Source: an uncultured Phascolarctobacterium sp. (GTDB lineage Bacteria > Bacillota > Negativicutes > Acidaminococcales > Acidaminococcaceae). Taken from it: a DNA stretch of 64,000 bases. Of the stretch, positions 25,052 through 33,611 are shown piece after piece. The position numbers were made by a program, and so were the translations under genes. The notes beneath the pieces were generated by a model. It worked only from the letters and a program-made list of their open reading frames with translations. It did not search any database and was not told where the DNA came from. The stretch is taken from the NCBI GenBank assembly GCA_947629685.1, contig CANREP010000004.1, forward strand, positions 31,896 through 95,895, in the 5' to 3' direction. Position 1 is the stretch's first letter, and each line of letters starts with the position of its first letter.

Positions 25052-25627
25052 GTGGAAAAACAGAGTGTTTTGCATGATAAAAGCATAGTCGGTTCCCCGG
25101 TAGTGCATTTGGTAGGTATGGCGGTGGTGTTATTTGCTTTCTGGATGATTTTGTCCGGCCGTACAGAAGTTAAATTTATAGTCTATGGTATACTGACGAG
25201 CGTAGTTACATCCTGGATAACCTATCCGCTGCTTTTGGTTCCTAACAAGGACGGCAGCAAGAAGTTTTTTGTTTTTGGCATCTCGCTGCCGAAATTGCTG
25301 AAATATTCCCTGTGGCTGCTGTGGCAGCTGGTACTGGCAAATATTGACGTCGCTAAGGCGACGACCAGCCAGGAGCTTGATATCGACCCAAAGGTAGTAC
25401 GCTTTTATTTCAGGTCAGAAAATCCTATGGCGGCTGTGGTACTGGCCGATTCTATTACGTTGACGCCGGGGACGGTAACCATCAACGTTACTGACGACGG
25501 CCTGTTTGAAATCCACGCACTGACCAAAGGCGCGGCTGCCGGAGTGCTGGACGGCAGTATGCAGGAACAGGTAGCCAAGCTGTTTGGCGAAAAGCTTGAT
25601 TTTGCGGTTGCAGAAGGTGAGGGCTGA
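25052..25627 (+). CDS. cation:proton antiporter subunit E (MrpE/MbhA-like)
   Basis: A 191-residue small membrane subunit of the Mrp/Mbh antiporter module. Two hydrophobic N-terminal helices precede a cytoplasmic domain with the family motif VVLADSITLTPGTVTINV. GTG at 25052 is taken as start: AGGTGG lies 5 bp before it, and translation from the ORF-track start would add a tail running through the leader hairpins. First gene of an 11-gene cluster; the F gene starts 2 bp after its stop. Confidence 0.88.
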   Translation: MEKQSVLHDKSIVGSPVVHLVGMAVVLFAFWMILSGRTEVKFIVYGILTSVVTSWITYPLLLVPNKDGSKKFFVFGISLPKLLKYSLWLLWQLVLANIDVAKATTSQELDIDPKVVRFYFRSENPMAAVVLADSITLTPGTVTINVTDDGLFEIHALTKGAAAGVLDGSMQEQVAKLFGEKLDFAVAEGEG

Positions 25628-25629
25628 TT

Positions 25630-25893
25630 ATGAATATTATCTTTGCTATCCTGATGGTTTCTATTATCTTTGTCATCGCCATGATGCTGCAGCGCGTGTT
25701 CCAGGGGCCTACCATTTACGACCGTATGAATGGCTTAGGCGTCATCGGCGCAGATACCATCCTGCTTTTAGTGCTGTTCGGCTATATCGACCAGCGTCCA
25801 GATATGTATGTGGATATCGCCATATCCTATGCGATGCTGGGATTTGTCGGCTCGGTAATCGTGGCTAAATATTTGGGAGGTAAGAACATATGA
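25630..25893 (+). CDS. cation:proton antiporter subunit F (MrpF/MbhB-like)
   Basis: An 87-residue protein with three transmembrane helices. It carries the MrpF pattern RVFQGPTIYDRMNGLGVIGAD and ends in YAMLGFVGSVIVAKYL. It is tightly packed: 2 bp after subunit E and overlapping subunit G by 4 bp. Confidence 0.88.
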   Translation: MNIIFAILMVSIIFVIAMMLQRVFQGPTIYDRMNGLGVIGADTILLLVLFGYIDQRPDMYVDIAISYAMLGFVGSVIVAKYLGGKNI

Positions 25894-26246
25894 CATTTGA
25901 TTTTACCGCCAGAGAATTTTTGGCAGCGCTTTTCATGCTCGGCGGAGCAATCTTCTTTTTAGCTTCTGCCATCGGTATGATGCGCCTGCCTGATTTTTAC
26001 AGCAGGATCCATGCTTCCGGCAACAGTGAGACCCTCGGCTGTATGCTTTCCTTTATCGGACTGATGATCTATGAAGGGGCGACGCTGACTACCGTGAAGA
26101 TGGCCCTGGTATTTATTATCGTATTTTTAGCCAATCCTATTGGCTCACATATTCTCAGCAAGGCTGCCTATAAGTCCGGGCATAAGGTATGGACTCTGCA
26201 GGATTTGAAAAAGGAGGAAGATGAAGATGCAGATTTACATCATTGA
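25890..26246 (+). CDS. cation:proton antiporter subunit G (MrpG/MbhC-like)
   Basis: A 118-residue protein with three transmembrane helices and the MrpG signature GMMRLPDFYSRIHASGNSET, then a charged C-terminal tail. ATGA overlap with F upstream. Its 3' end overlaps the next gene by 20 bp and contains that gene's ribosome binding site. Confidence 0.88.
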   Translation: MTFDFTAREFLAALFMLGGAIFFLASAIGMMRLPDFYSRIHASGNSETLGCMLSFIGLMIYEGATLTTVKMALVFIIVFLANPIGSHILSKAAYKSGHKVWTLQDLKKEEDEDADLHH

Positions 26247-26469
26247 AGCAGTTCTGCTTATTTTCCTCATCCTGATAACCTGTGCGGTTATCTTCTGTAA
26301 GGATATCCTGAGCGCAGCTATCATCTACAGCGCTTTCAGCTTCTGCGCGGTGCTGCTGTATCTGATGATGGGCGCGCCTGACGTTGCCTTTACGGAGGCC
26401 GTCATCGGTACGATCTCGACCATCTTTTTTGTAGCTTCGCTGAAGAAAATTGACAGGTGGTGTAAATAA
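26227..26469 (+). CDS. MbhD-like antiporter subunit (DUF4040; MrpA C-terminal part)
   Basis: An 80-residue protein with three helices, matching the MbhD/DUF4040 module that in canonical Mrp systems is fused into the C-terminus of MrpA. The motif MMGAPDVAFTEAVIG is typical. ATG at 26227 is 9 bp after AAGGAGG; the ORF-track ATG two codons earlier is too close. The stop overlaps the next start (TAATG). Confidence 0.82.
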   Translation: MQIYIIEAVLLIFLILITCAVIFCKDILSAAIIYSAFSFCAVLLYLMMGAPDVAFTEAVIGTISTIFFVASLKKIDRWCK

Positions 26470-26795
26470 TGCGTGGATTAGTAGCTGTGCTGCTGGCTGT
26501 TATTACCAGCATGTTCTGTACTGTCGTGACTTATCTGCCGGAAATCGGCGATGTCGATACCGCTCCGAATCAGCATGTTACGCCTACGTACATTTCCCGC
26601 AGTGCTGAAGATACCGGCTCGCCCAATATTGTTACCGGCGTAATTATCGATTACAGGGGTTTTGATACTATGTGGGAAACTTCGGTAATGTTCTTGGCCG
26701 GGCTGACTACGGTGCTGGTGCTGACCAGCAATACTGTGGGCAGGCGACCGGAAGAAGAGCCGGAAGATCCTGATGAAGGGGAGGTAATCAAATGA
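26469..26795 (+). CDS. MbhE-like antiporter subunit (MrpA C-terminal part)
   Basis: A 108-residue protein with two transmembrane helices around an extracytoplasmic segment containing NIVTGVIIDYRGFDTMWE, the pattern found in MbhE and in the distal end of MrpA. A Glu/Asp-rich tail follows. Stop and start overlap its neighbours on both sides. With the preceding gene it supplies the part of MrpA that is missing from the large subunits here. Confidence 0.8.
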   Translation: MRGLVAVLLAVITSMFCTVVTYLPEIGDVDTAPNQHVTPTYISRSAEDTGSPNIVTGVIIDYRGFDTMWETSVMFLAGLTTVLVLTSNTVGRRPEEEPEDPDEGEVIK

Positions 26796-27241
26796 GAGAA
26801 CCTTTTGGCGGTCTGATTTTAAATATTGCCTTCCGTATGCTGGTACCGTTTACTATCGTGTACGGCATCTATGTTCTGTGTTTAGGCGAGTTTTCTCCCG
26901 GTGGCGGTTTCCAGGCTGGCGCTTTGCTTTCAGTCGGAGTTTTGCTGTCGCGGATGATTATGGGGGAAAATGCTAAATTCAATGTAGCCGGCAAGACGTC
27001 TGTAGTGTTGGCGGGCGTGGGAACTTTTCTTTATACTTTTACCGGCTGGCTGACGCTTTTTGGCGGCGGCAGATTTTTGGAATATGATTTTATGCCCATC
27101 CATATGGAGCCCATGCACGAGATGCATGCCATGGCAATCTTTCTGATTGAAATCGGCGTTGCCGTCTGCGTCATGATGACTATTATCAACCTGATGGACG
27201 CAATCATAAAAAGGGGGGACGAAGATGGAAGTAGTAAATGA
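26792..27241 (+). CDS. cation:proton antiporter subunit B (MrpB/MbhF-like)
   Basis: A 149-residue protein with four transmembrane helices. The hallmark LGEFSPGGGFQAGALLS of the MnhB family lies near residue 35. ATGA overlap with the upstream gene, and 17 bp overlap with subunit C downstream. Confidence 0.88.
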   Translation: MREPFGGLILNIAFRMLVPFTIVYGIYVLCLGEFSPGGGFQAGALLSVGVLLSRMIMGENAKFNVAGKTSVVLAGVGTFLYTFTGWLTLFGGGRFLEYDFMPIHMEPMHEMHAMAIFLIEIGVAVCVMMTIINLMDAIIKRGDEDGSSK

Positions 27242-27599
27242 ATTCTTAAAAACTAAAGGCATCTATTCCCTGGTTATGATTTTGTTCTTCCTGGGTGTGT
27301 ACGGTATGGTTCTGAGCAAGAACTATATGAAGAAGCTGATGGCGATGAATGTCATGCAGGTTGCCGTTATCTATTTTTATCTGTGTTTTGCCCAAAAAGA
27401 CGGCGGTATGATACCTATTTTAAATGGTGCGACTACCAATCCTGACGCTTATATCAATCCTTTGCCACATGGTCTGATGCTGACGGCGATCGTTGTCAGC
27501 CTTGGTACTACAGGTGTGGCTATCGCCTTACTGATGCGTATTAAGGAAATCTACGGCTCTGTGGAAGAAGTAGAGGTTTTAAGGAGGGCTAGCAAATGA
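27225..27599 (+). CDS. cation:proton antiporter subunit C (MrpC/MbhG, NuoK-like)
   Basis: A 124-residue NuoK-like protein with three helices. The segment NPLPHGLMLTAIVVSLGTTG is the conserved MrpC/NuoK region. It overlaps subunit B upstream and the first large subunit by 4 bp downstream. Confidence 0.88.
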   Translation: MEVVNEFLKTKGIYSLVMILFFLGVYGMVLSKNYMKKLMAMNVMQVAVIYFYLCFAQKDGGMIPILNGATTNPDAYINPLPHGLMLTAIVVSLGTTGVAIALLMRIKEIYGSVEEVEVLRRASK

Positions 27600-29089
27600 T
27601 GCAGCATGCTCCTGTAATGATCGTCCTGCTGCCGGTATCGGCAGCTTTGCTGTGTATGCTGTTCAGCAGGATCAGTAAGAATCTCGGTTCCTGGCTTGTT
27701 ATCGCCTCAATTTTTGGAGCGTTTTTCAGTGCGGTTACGGCTCTGCAGCAGGTGATTGCCAATAACGGCGCCCCGCTGCATTACTGGATGGGCGGCTGGC
27801 AGCCACCTATAGGTATCGAGTTCGTTATCGATCCTTTAAGCGGTATCCTGGCGGTGCTTATTACCTTTATCGCCTTGTTGGTTTCTATTTACAGCAGGCC
27901 CTTTGTTAAAGACGAGGACTGGCTGCATATAGGCGGTTATTATACGTTGTTCGGCCTGATGACGGTTGGTATGTGCGGTATGGTCATCACCGGCGACGTT
28001 TTCAATCTTTATGTATATCTGGAAGTAATGTCTTTATCCGGCTACGGACTTATTGCCCTGGGCGGTAAGAAGTCCATGCTGGCAGCTTTCCGATATCTTC
28101 TGATTGGTACAATCGGCGCTTCTTTGTATTTGTTGGGCGTCGGTTATATGTATGCTATGACCGGCACGCTGAATATGGCGGATATGGCTGCGCTGTCTGC
28201 AGGTCATCTGCATTCGCCGCTTTTTGCCATGGCGGTGGGCTGTTTCGTTATCGGTTTCGGTATCAAGATGGCCTTGTTCCCGCTGCATGGGTGGCAGCCT
28301 GATGCCTATACCTATGCGCATCCTGGCGCAGCAGCGCTTATCGCAGGTATCATGAGCAAGATTCCTTCTTACGCAATGATCAGATTCTTATTCTATATGT
28401 TCAAGGTAGATAATCCTGTGGTAAGCAGCGCGCTGAATGTTTTGGGCATCATGGGTGTTGCCGGTATTTTGATTGGTTCAGTCATGGCGCTGGCCCAGTA
28501 CGATTTCCGCCGTATGCTGGCTTATTCCAGCGTGGCGCAGATCGGCTATATTGCCATCGGCTTGGCTATGGGCAACATGTATGGCTTTATTGGCGCCGTG
28601 CTGCATATAATCAACCATGCTTTTATGAAATGCGCGCTGTTCCTGGTCATCGGCGGTATCGAGTATCGTTTTGGCGAGGTTAACCTGTACCGGCTGGGCG
28701 GCTTGAACAAAAAAATGACTATCAGTACGATTACCGTTACCTTTGCGGCTTTATCCATGATCGGCCTGCCGCCGACAGCGGGATTTTTCAGTAAATGGTA
28801 CCTGCTGCTGGGGGCTTATACCGGCGCGCAGTACTTCTACATCGGCGTGCTGGTTATCAGCAGCCTGCTGAATGCCATTTATTTCTTCCGTATCCTGGAG
28901 CAGATGTTCATCCAGCGTGAAGCGTCGCTGACGGAAGTCCACAGACACAAAGGAAAACTGGGACTGCCGGTAGAAATGGCTGTGCCTATCTTCGTGGTCG
29001 GCATCGGTATCATTGCTCTTGGCTTCTACAGCGTGGATATTGTTACTGATATAATCAAACTTGGCTTGCCGGAGGTGTTTCTGAGATGA
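27596..29089 (+). CDS. proton-conducting antiporter subunit, MrpD/NuoN-like (large subunit 1)
   Basis: A 497-residue membrane protein of about 14 helices, proton_antipo_M family. The conserved TM5 Glu lies in YVYLEVMSLSGYG and the channel Lys in AGIMSKIPSYAMIR, after FPLHGWQPDAYTYAHPGAAA. By position directly after MrpC it corresponds to MrpD/MbhH. ATGA overlaps tie it to both neighbours. Confidence 0.88.
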   Translation: MMQHAPVMIVLLPVSAALLCMLFSRISKNLGSWLVIASIFGAFFSAVTALQQVIANNGAPLHYWMGGWQPPIGIEFVIDPLSGILAVLITFIALLVSIYSRPFVKDEDWLHIGGYYTLFGLMTVGMCGMVITGDVFNLYVYLEVMSLSGYGLIALGGKKSMLAAFRYLLIGTIGASLYLLGVGYMYAMTGTLNMADMAALSAGHLHSPLFAMAVGCFVIGFGIKMALFPLHGWQPDAYTYAHPGAAALIAGIMSKIPSYAMIRFLFYMFKVDNPVVSSALNVLGIMGVAGILIGSVMALAQYDFRRMLAYSSVAQIGYIAIGLAMGNMYGFIGAVLHIINHAFMKCALFLVIGGIEYRFGEVNLYRLGGLNKKMTISTITVTFAALSMIGLPPTAGFFSKWYLLLGAYTGAQYFYIGVLVISSLLNAIYFFRILEQMFIQREASLTEVHRHKGKLGLPVEMAVPIFVVGIGIIALGFYSVDIVTDIIKLGLPEVFLR

Positions 29090-30591
29090 CTATTATAGAC
29101 TGCAGACCATTTCTGGCCGTGGGCGTATCTTTCCTGGCCGCCGTATTGATTGCTTTCAGCCGCAAGTATCCTAATCTGCGTGAAACCTGGAGCGCTATCG
29201 CCTCCATAATCAAGTTCGGCATCATCTTGTCCATGGTGCCTGAGGTACTGGACGGCAATTATTATGAATGGACGCTGTGTCAGATTACCGATACAGTGGG
29301 ACTTACGCTGCGCACCGACCCGGCAGGCATGATTTTTGCCGTGCTCGCTTCCATGCTGTGGGTGCCGATGAATTTCTATTCTATCGGTTATATGCGCTGC
29401 AATAATGAAAAGGAGCAGACAGGTTATTTTGCTGCTTTTGCTATCTGCATGAGCTCTGTCATGGGTATTGCCATGGCTGCTAACCTGCTGACTTTCTTCA
29501 TGTTCTATGAACTGCTGACACTGGCCAGCTATCCGCTGGTACTGCATAAGCGTAATGAAGAAGCGCTGATGGCCAGCCGTAAATATTTGATTTATACTTT
29601 GATTTCCGGGCAGTTGTTTTTGGCCGGTATCGTAGCAGTATATTGCATTTCCGGCACTATGGATTTCACAGCAGGCGGCTTTTTGACTACTGAGATGGCG
29701 CCGCGCTGGTTATTGCAGGCTATTTTCGTGCTGATGATTTTGGCCGGCTCCGTAAAGGCTGCCGTTATGCCGCTACATGGCTGGCTGCCTGCTGCTATGA
29801 TTGCACCGACGCCTGTCAGTGCGCTGTTACATGCTGTGGCCGTAGTTAAAACCGGCGTTTTCTGTGTGCTGAGAGTTATCGGTTTTGTCTTCGGCCCGAA
29901 ACTGTTGGCGGAAATAGGTACCGTGGACGCTCTGGCGTGGGCCGCTGCGGCAAGTATCCTTATTTCGTCGCTGATCGCTCTGCGTCAGGATCATTTGAAA
30001 CGCAGGCTGGCGTTTTCCACCATCGGTCAGCTTTCCTATATTGTCTTGGGTGCGGCGCTGCTGTCGCCGTTAAGTATCAAAGGCGCTTATCTGCATCTGG
30101 TTGCTCATGCAGTTATGAAGATTACCCTCTTTATGTGCGCGGGTCTTATCATTGCCCGCACGCACCGCAACAATATCAGCGAATTATATGGCATTGGTAA
30201 AAAGCTGCCGGTAACAATGGCCTGCTTTACGATTGCGTCGCTGGGCATCGCCGGTATGCCGTTCCTGGTAGGATTTATCAGCAAATGGAATCTGGCTTTG
30301 GGCGCTTTACAGGCAGGTAAGCCTCTGTATGTGCTGGTATGGGTTGCCAGCGCTTTGCTGGCAGCAGGATATTTGATTCCGGTATGCCAGATGGCTTATC
30401 TGAAGAAGGATCCGCATGAAGATATCCGCGAATATGGTGAGATAAGCTACAGGATGCTGATTCCTATCTGCATCACTACTGCGATGGCGGTTATCCTGGG
30501 TATCATGCCCGATATTTATCCGCATTTTTATGAACTGGCGACGATGGCTTCCCAGGCTATTTGTGCCGGCTGGACGGGAGGATGGCTGTAA
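29086..30591 (+). CDS. proton-conducting antiporter subunit (large subunit 2)
   Basis: A 501-residue homologue of NuoL/M/N with about 14 helices. The key Glu lies in MFYELLTLASYPL and the Lys in LLHAVAVVKTGVFCVLR, after PLHGWLPAAMIAPTPVSA. A second copy of this protein class beyond MrpD is expected if it replaces the N-terminal NuoL-like half of MrpA, which is otherwise absent. It overlaps the downstream small gene (TAATG). Confidence 0.86.
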   Translation: MTIIDCRPFLAVGVSFLAAVLIAFSRKYPNLRETWSAIASIIKFGIILSMVPEVLDGNYYEWTLCQITDTVGLTLRTDPAGMIFAVLASMLWVPMNFYSIGYMRCNNEKEQTGYFAAFAICMSSVMGIAMAANLLTFFMFYELLTLASYPLVLHKRNEEALMASRKYLIYTLISGQLFLAGIVAVYCISGTMDFTAGGFLTTEMAPRWLLQAIFVLMILAGSVKAAVMPLHGWLPAAMIAPTPVSALLHAVAVVKTGVFCVLRVIGFVFGPKLLAEIGTVDALAWAAAASILISSLIALRQDHLKRRLAFSTIGQLSYIVLGAALLSPLSIKGAYLHLVAHAVMKITLFMCAGLIIARTHRNNISELYGIGKKLPVTMACFTIASLGIAGMPFLVGFISKWNLALGALQAGKPLYVLVWVASALLAAGYLIPVCQMAYLKKDPHEDIREYGEISYRMLIPICITTAMAVILGIMPDIYPHFYELATMASQAICAGWTGGWL

Positions 30592-30827
30592 TGACTGAAA
30601 AATCGGTTTATATCTTAGTTGCCGTTATTCTTCTGCTTTCTGCAGTTGCAGAATTTTGCGGCATACATCTGCACAGTCCGGCGTGGTGGCCCTTGCCTTT
30701 CGGATACAATATCTTCTTCGGCTTTGTCGGCTGCTGGGCGCTGATTATTGTGGCTAAGCTGCTGATGGCGCCGCTGCTGCAGCGGGACGAAGATTATTAT
30801 GATGACAGAGGTGACGATAATGATTGA
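30591..30827 (+). CDS. small two-helix membrane protein in antiporter cluster
   Basis: A 78-residue protein not recognised as an Mrp subunit. It has two hydrophobic helices separated by HLHSPAWWPLPFGYN and an acidic tail DEDYYDDRGDDND. ATG at 30591 is 9 bp after GGGAGG and overlaps the upstream stop; the ORF-track start is 30 bp too early. Its 3' end overlaps the next gene by 8 bp, so it is probably a subunit or assembly factor of the complex. Confidence 0.7.
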   Translation: MTEKSVYILVAVILLLSAVAEFCGIHLHSPAWWPLPFGYNIFFGFVGCWALIIVAKLLMAPLLQRDEDYYDDRGDDND

Positions 30828-32559
30828 CGGAATTCTTCACCCGGGTCTGATTTTAATATGCGTAGGCTTTCTGGCTATGATGGCGCCGAAAGTTTTGCGG
30901 AAGGTACTGCTGGCCTGCGGCCCGCTGGTAGCATTATACGCTGCCTGGCAGCTGGTACCAGGCACTGATATCAGCCTTCCTTTTGTCAACAATTATAAGC
31001 TTGGCGTAATTTTTGTGGACAAACTCAGCTGGATTTTTACCTTTATCTTTGCGCTGATGGCTGCTATCGGCGGAATTTATGCAGCGCATAATGAAAACAG
31101 GATGGAAGCTTTATGCGCTATGTCCTATGCAGGCTGCGCCATAGGCGTTACCCTGGCTAAGGACTGGCTGACTTTGATCTTTTTCTGGGAAATGCTGGCA
31201 ATCACTTCCCTGTTTTTGATCTGGTGCCGTAAGACGCGTGCATCCCGCAGAGCCGGGTTCCGCTATCTTTTGGTTCACATGTTCGGCGGTAATATGCTGC
31301 TGGCAGGAATTTTCCTGAAGCTCAGCAGCGGAGAGGCGCTGATCAGTAATCTGGCCAGCGGCGCTCATGATTATGCGTACTGGCTCATTCTGATCGGTAT
31401 TGCTGTCAATGCCGCTATACCGCCGCTCAATGCCTGGCTGGTAGATGCTTATCCCGAAGGTACTATTACCGGCAGTGTATTTTTAAGTTCTTTCACTACT
31501 AAGGTTGCCGTATATTGTCTGATCCGTATTTTTGCCGGCGAGTACTTCCTGATGGGTATTGGTGCTTTTATGGCTTTGTATGGAGCCTGCTACGCCGTAA
31601 TAGAAAACGATATGCGCCGCCTGCTGGGTTATCATATCATCAGCCAGGTAGGTTTCATGGTAGCAGGCGCAGGTATCGGTACGGCGATGGCTCTCAACGG
31701 TGCTACCGCTCATGCCTTTTCTCATATCCTGTATAAATCCCTGCTCTTTATGTGTGCCGGCGCTATCATCTATGCTACCGGCATCAGAAAGATCAACCAG
31801 ATTGGCGGGATAGCAAAGAAGCTGCCTTTTGTGACCGTGTGCTTCTTTATCGCCGCATTTTCCATTTCCGGCATCCCGCTTTTCAACGGCTTTATCAGCA
31901 AGACCATTACTGTAAGCGCAGCACAGCTGGCAGGACACGATATGATCTTCAATCTGCTGGAACTGGCCAGCGTCGGTACTTTTCTGTCCATAACGCTCAA
32001 GATGGGCTACTTTATCTTCCTGCGCAAGCCTGACGTTGATGTAGCTATCCAACAGGAGCTGCCAAAGAATATGTATGTCGGCATGGGACTGGGCGCTTTC
32101 TTCTGCTGCCTGTACGGTATCTGCCCTGATCTTTTGTATCAGTATCTGCCCTTTGATGCTCCGGCCTATCAACCGTTCCTGCCGGAACATATCCTGCAGT
32201 ATGTGCAGATGCTGGGCATGACCATTATTCCCTTTATGATGTATCTGCCTAAGATGGAGCCGCATACGGCGCTTTCGCTGGATACCGACTGGTTCTATCG
32301 TAAACCTTTCCGCGGGTTTATCCGCGAATGCAGTTATGTTTTCTGTGCGCTTTGCAGTGCGTTAGGTTCTGCCTGGAACATCCTGTATGAGAAATTTATG
32401 GAGCTGACCTCCAATCCTATGGAATTCTTGGATGCACGGCCGTTCCGGGTAAGCAGGAAATATAACCCGGAAAATTACCGTACTTCCATTGCTGATCCGA
32501 TGATGATTACGCTGACGGTACTCACTTTTGCTATTGGTTATTTTGTAACTTCCATGTAG
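30820..32559 (+). CDS. proton-conducting antiporter subunit (large subunit 3)
   Basis: A 579-residue homologue of NuoL/M/N. The conserved Glu is in IFFWEMLAITSLFLIW and the Lys in LSSFTTKVAVYCLIR, after PPLNAWLVDAYPEGTITGS. A C-terminal extension (about 470-579) with one last helix is reminiscent of the longer NuoL/MrpA tails. ATG at 30820 is 5 bp after GAGGTGA. It closes the cluster and is followed by a terminator. Confidence 0.85.
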   Translation: MIDGILHPGLILICVGFLAMMAPKVLRKVLLACGPLVALYAAWQLVPGTDISLPFVNNYKLGVIFVDKLSWIFTFIFALMAAIGGIYAAHNENRMEALCAMSYAGCAIGVTLAKDWLTLIFFWEMLAITSLFLIWCRKTRASRRAGFRYLLVHMFGGNMLLAGIFLKLSSGEALISNLASGAHDYAYWLILIGIAVNAAIPPLNAWLVDAYPEGTITGSVFLSSFTTKVAVYCLIRIFAGEYFLMGIGAFMALYGACYAVIENDMRRLLGYHIISQVGFMVAGAGIGTAMALNGATAHAFSHILYKSLLFMCAGAIIYATGIRKINQIGGIAKKLPFVTVCFFIAAFSISGIPLFNGFISKTITVSAAQLAGHDMIFNLLELASVGTFLSITLKMGYFIFLRKPDVDVAIQQELPKNMYVGMGLGAFFCCLYGICPDLLYQYLPFDAPAYQPFLPEHILQYVQMLGMTIIPFMMYLPKMEPHTALSLDTDWFYRKPFRGFIRECSYVFCALCSALGSAWNILYEKFMELTSNPMEFLDARPFRVSRKYNPENYRTSIADPMMITLTVLTFAIGYFVTSM

Positions 32560-32570
32560 GAAGCAGACAG

Positions 32571-32602
32571 ACGGCTGTCTTTTCAGGCAGCCGTTTATTT
32601 GT
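32571..32602 (+). terminator. terminator of the antiporter cluster
   Basis: ACGGCTG and CAGCCGT stem followed by TTATTTGTCTTTT. Confidence 0.65.
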
Positions 32603-32655
32603 CTTTTGAATATTTTCTTACTCATAAAAATTTAACGACAGGAGAAGCAAAGAGA

Positions 32656-33540
32656 ATGAAGCAGAGGTTTTTGCGCGGAGTGCTGTTGATTGTAGCGGCT
32701 GCTACAGCCTGGGGTATGGGCGGCGTGGCCGGGCAGTATCTCTTTCAGAATTACCATGCAGATGCCGTCTGGCTGGTCATGGTGCGTCAGATTATCGCCG
32801 GAGTCCTGTTTTTGCTGTTTGCCAAAATGCTGCTGCGTCAGGATATATTGCGCATTCTGCGTGAAGATTTGAAAGCGATAGCAGCTTTTTCTTTTATCGG
32901 CGTGCTGGGGGCGCAGCTGGGATTTTATCATACAATCTCCCTGTGCAATGCTGCGACGGCTACTGTATTGCAGTATATGGCGCCGGTGTTCGTCATGCTG
33001 TGGGTGTCGCTGAAAAATAAATCGCTGCCGGAAGGGCGTGAACTTCTGGGTATCGTTTTTGCTGTCGTAGGGGTGTTTCTTATTTCTACTCACGGCAATC
33101 TGGATAAAGTGGTTTTGTCGCCTGCCGCACTGGCTGTAGGCATTTATTCGGCTATAGCTTACGCTTATTATACGGTGATGCCTGTAGAGCTGCTGCAAAA
33201 ATATCCGGCGACTGTAGTAATTGGCTGGGGTCAGCTGCTTTCCGGGCTGGGGCTCGTATTTTTCCGCAGCCCCCTGTCGCTGCCTTCCGGTTGGGATAAT
33301 CATGCCACACTGGCATTTTTGTATCTGCTTTTAGGCGCGACTATTGCCAGCTACAGCCTGTACCTGGCGGGGCTGAAAATCGTAGGTCCGACCAAAGCCA
33401 GCCTTATTTCCTGCGCGGAGCCGCTTGCTTCAATTATTGCAGTGGTAGTGCTTCTGGGAACGGTACTGACTGTCGAAGATCTGATAGGCATGGGCTGCAT
33501 TATCTTTACGGTGCTGATGCTGTCGCTGCCGAAAAAATAA
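32656..33540 (+). CDS. EamA/DMT-family transporter
   Basis: A 294-residue transporter with ten predicted helices in two EamA repeats. The first helix contains AATAWGMGGVAGQYLF, and the C-terminal repeat contains SLISCAEPLASIIAVVVLLG. Family members export metabolites or amino acids, and substrate cannot be inferred. ATG at 32656 is preceded by AGGAG at 11 bp; the ORF-track start is further upstream without a site. A second DMT protein lies at 46183. Confidence 0.85.
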   Translation: MKQRFLRGVLLIVAAATAWGMGGVAGQYLFQNYHADAVWLVMVRQIIAGVLFLLFAKMLLRQDILRILREDLKAIAAFSFIGVLGAQLGFYHTISLCNAATATVLQYMAPVFVMLWVSLKNKSLPEGRELLGIVFAVVGVFLISTHGNLDKVVLSPAALAVGIYSAIAYAYYTVMPVELLQKYPATVVIGWGQLLSGLGLVFFRSPLSLPSGWDNHATLAFLYLLLGATIASYSLYLAGLKIVGPTKASLISCAEPLASIIAVVVLLGTVLTVEDLIGMGCIIFTVLMLSLPKK

Positions 33541-33611
33541 GCGTACTGCTCCCCAAACAGGCTTCTTTATGCTAAAATGAAATTAACAAAAGAGTTTATG
33601 GGGGTGTTGAG

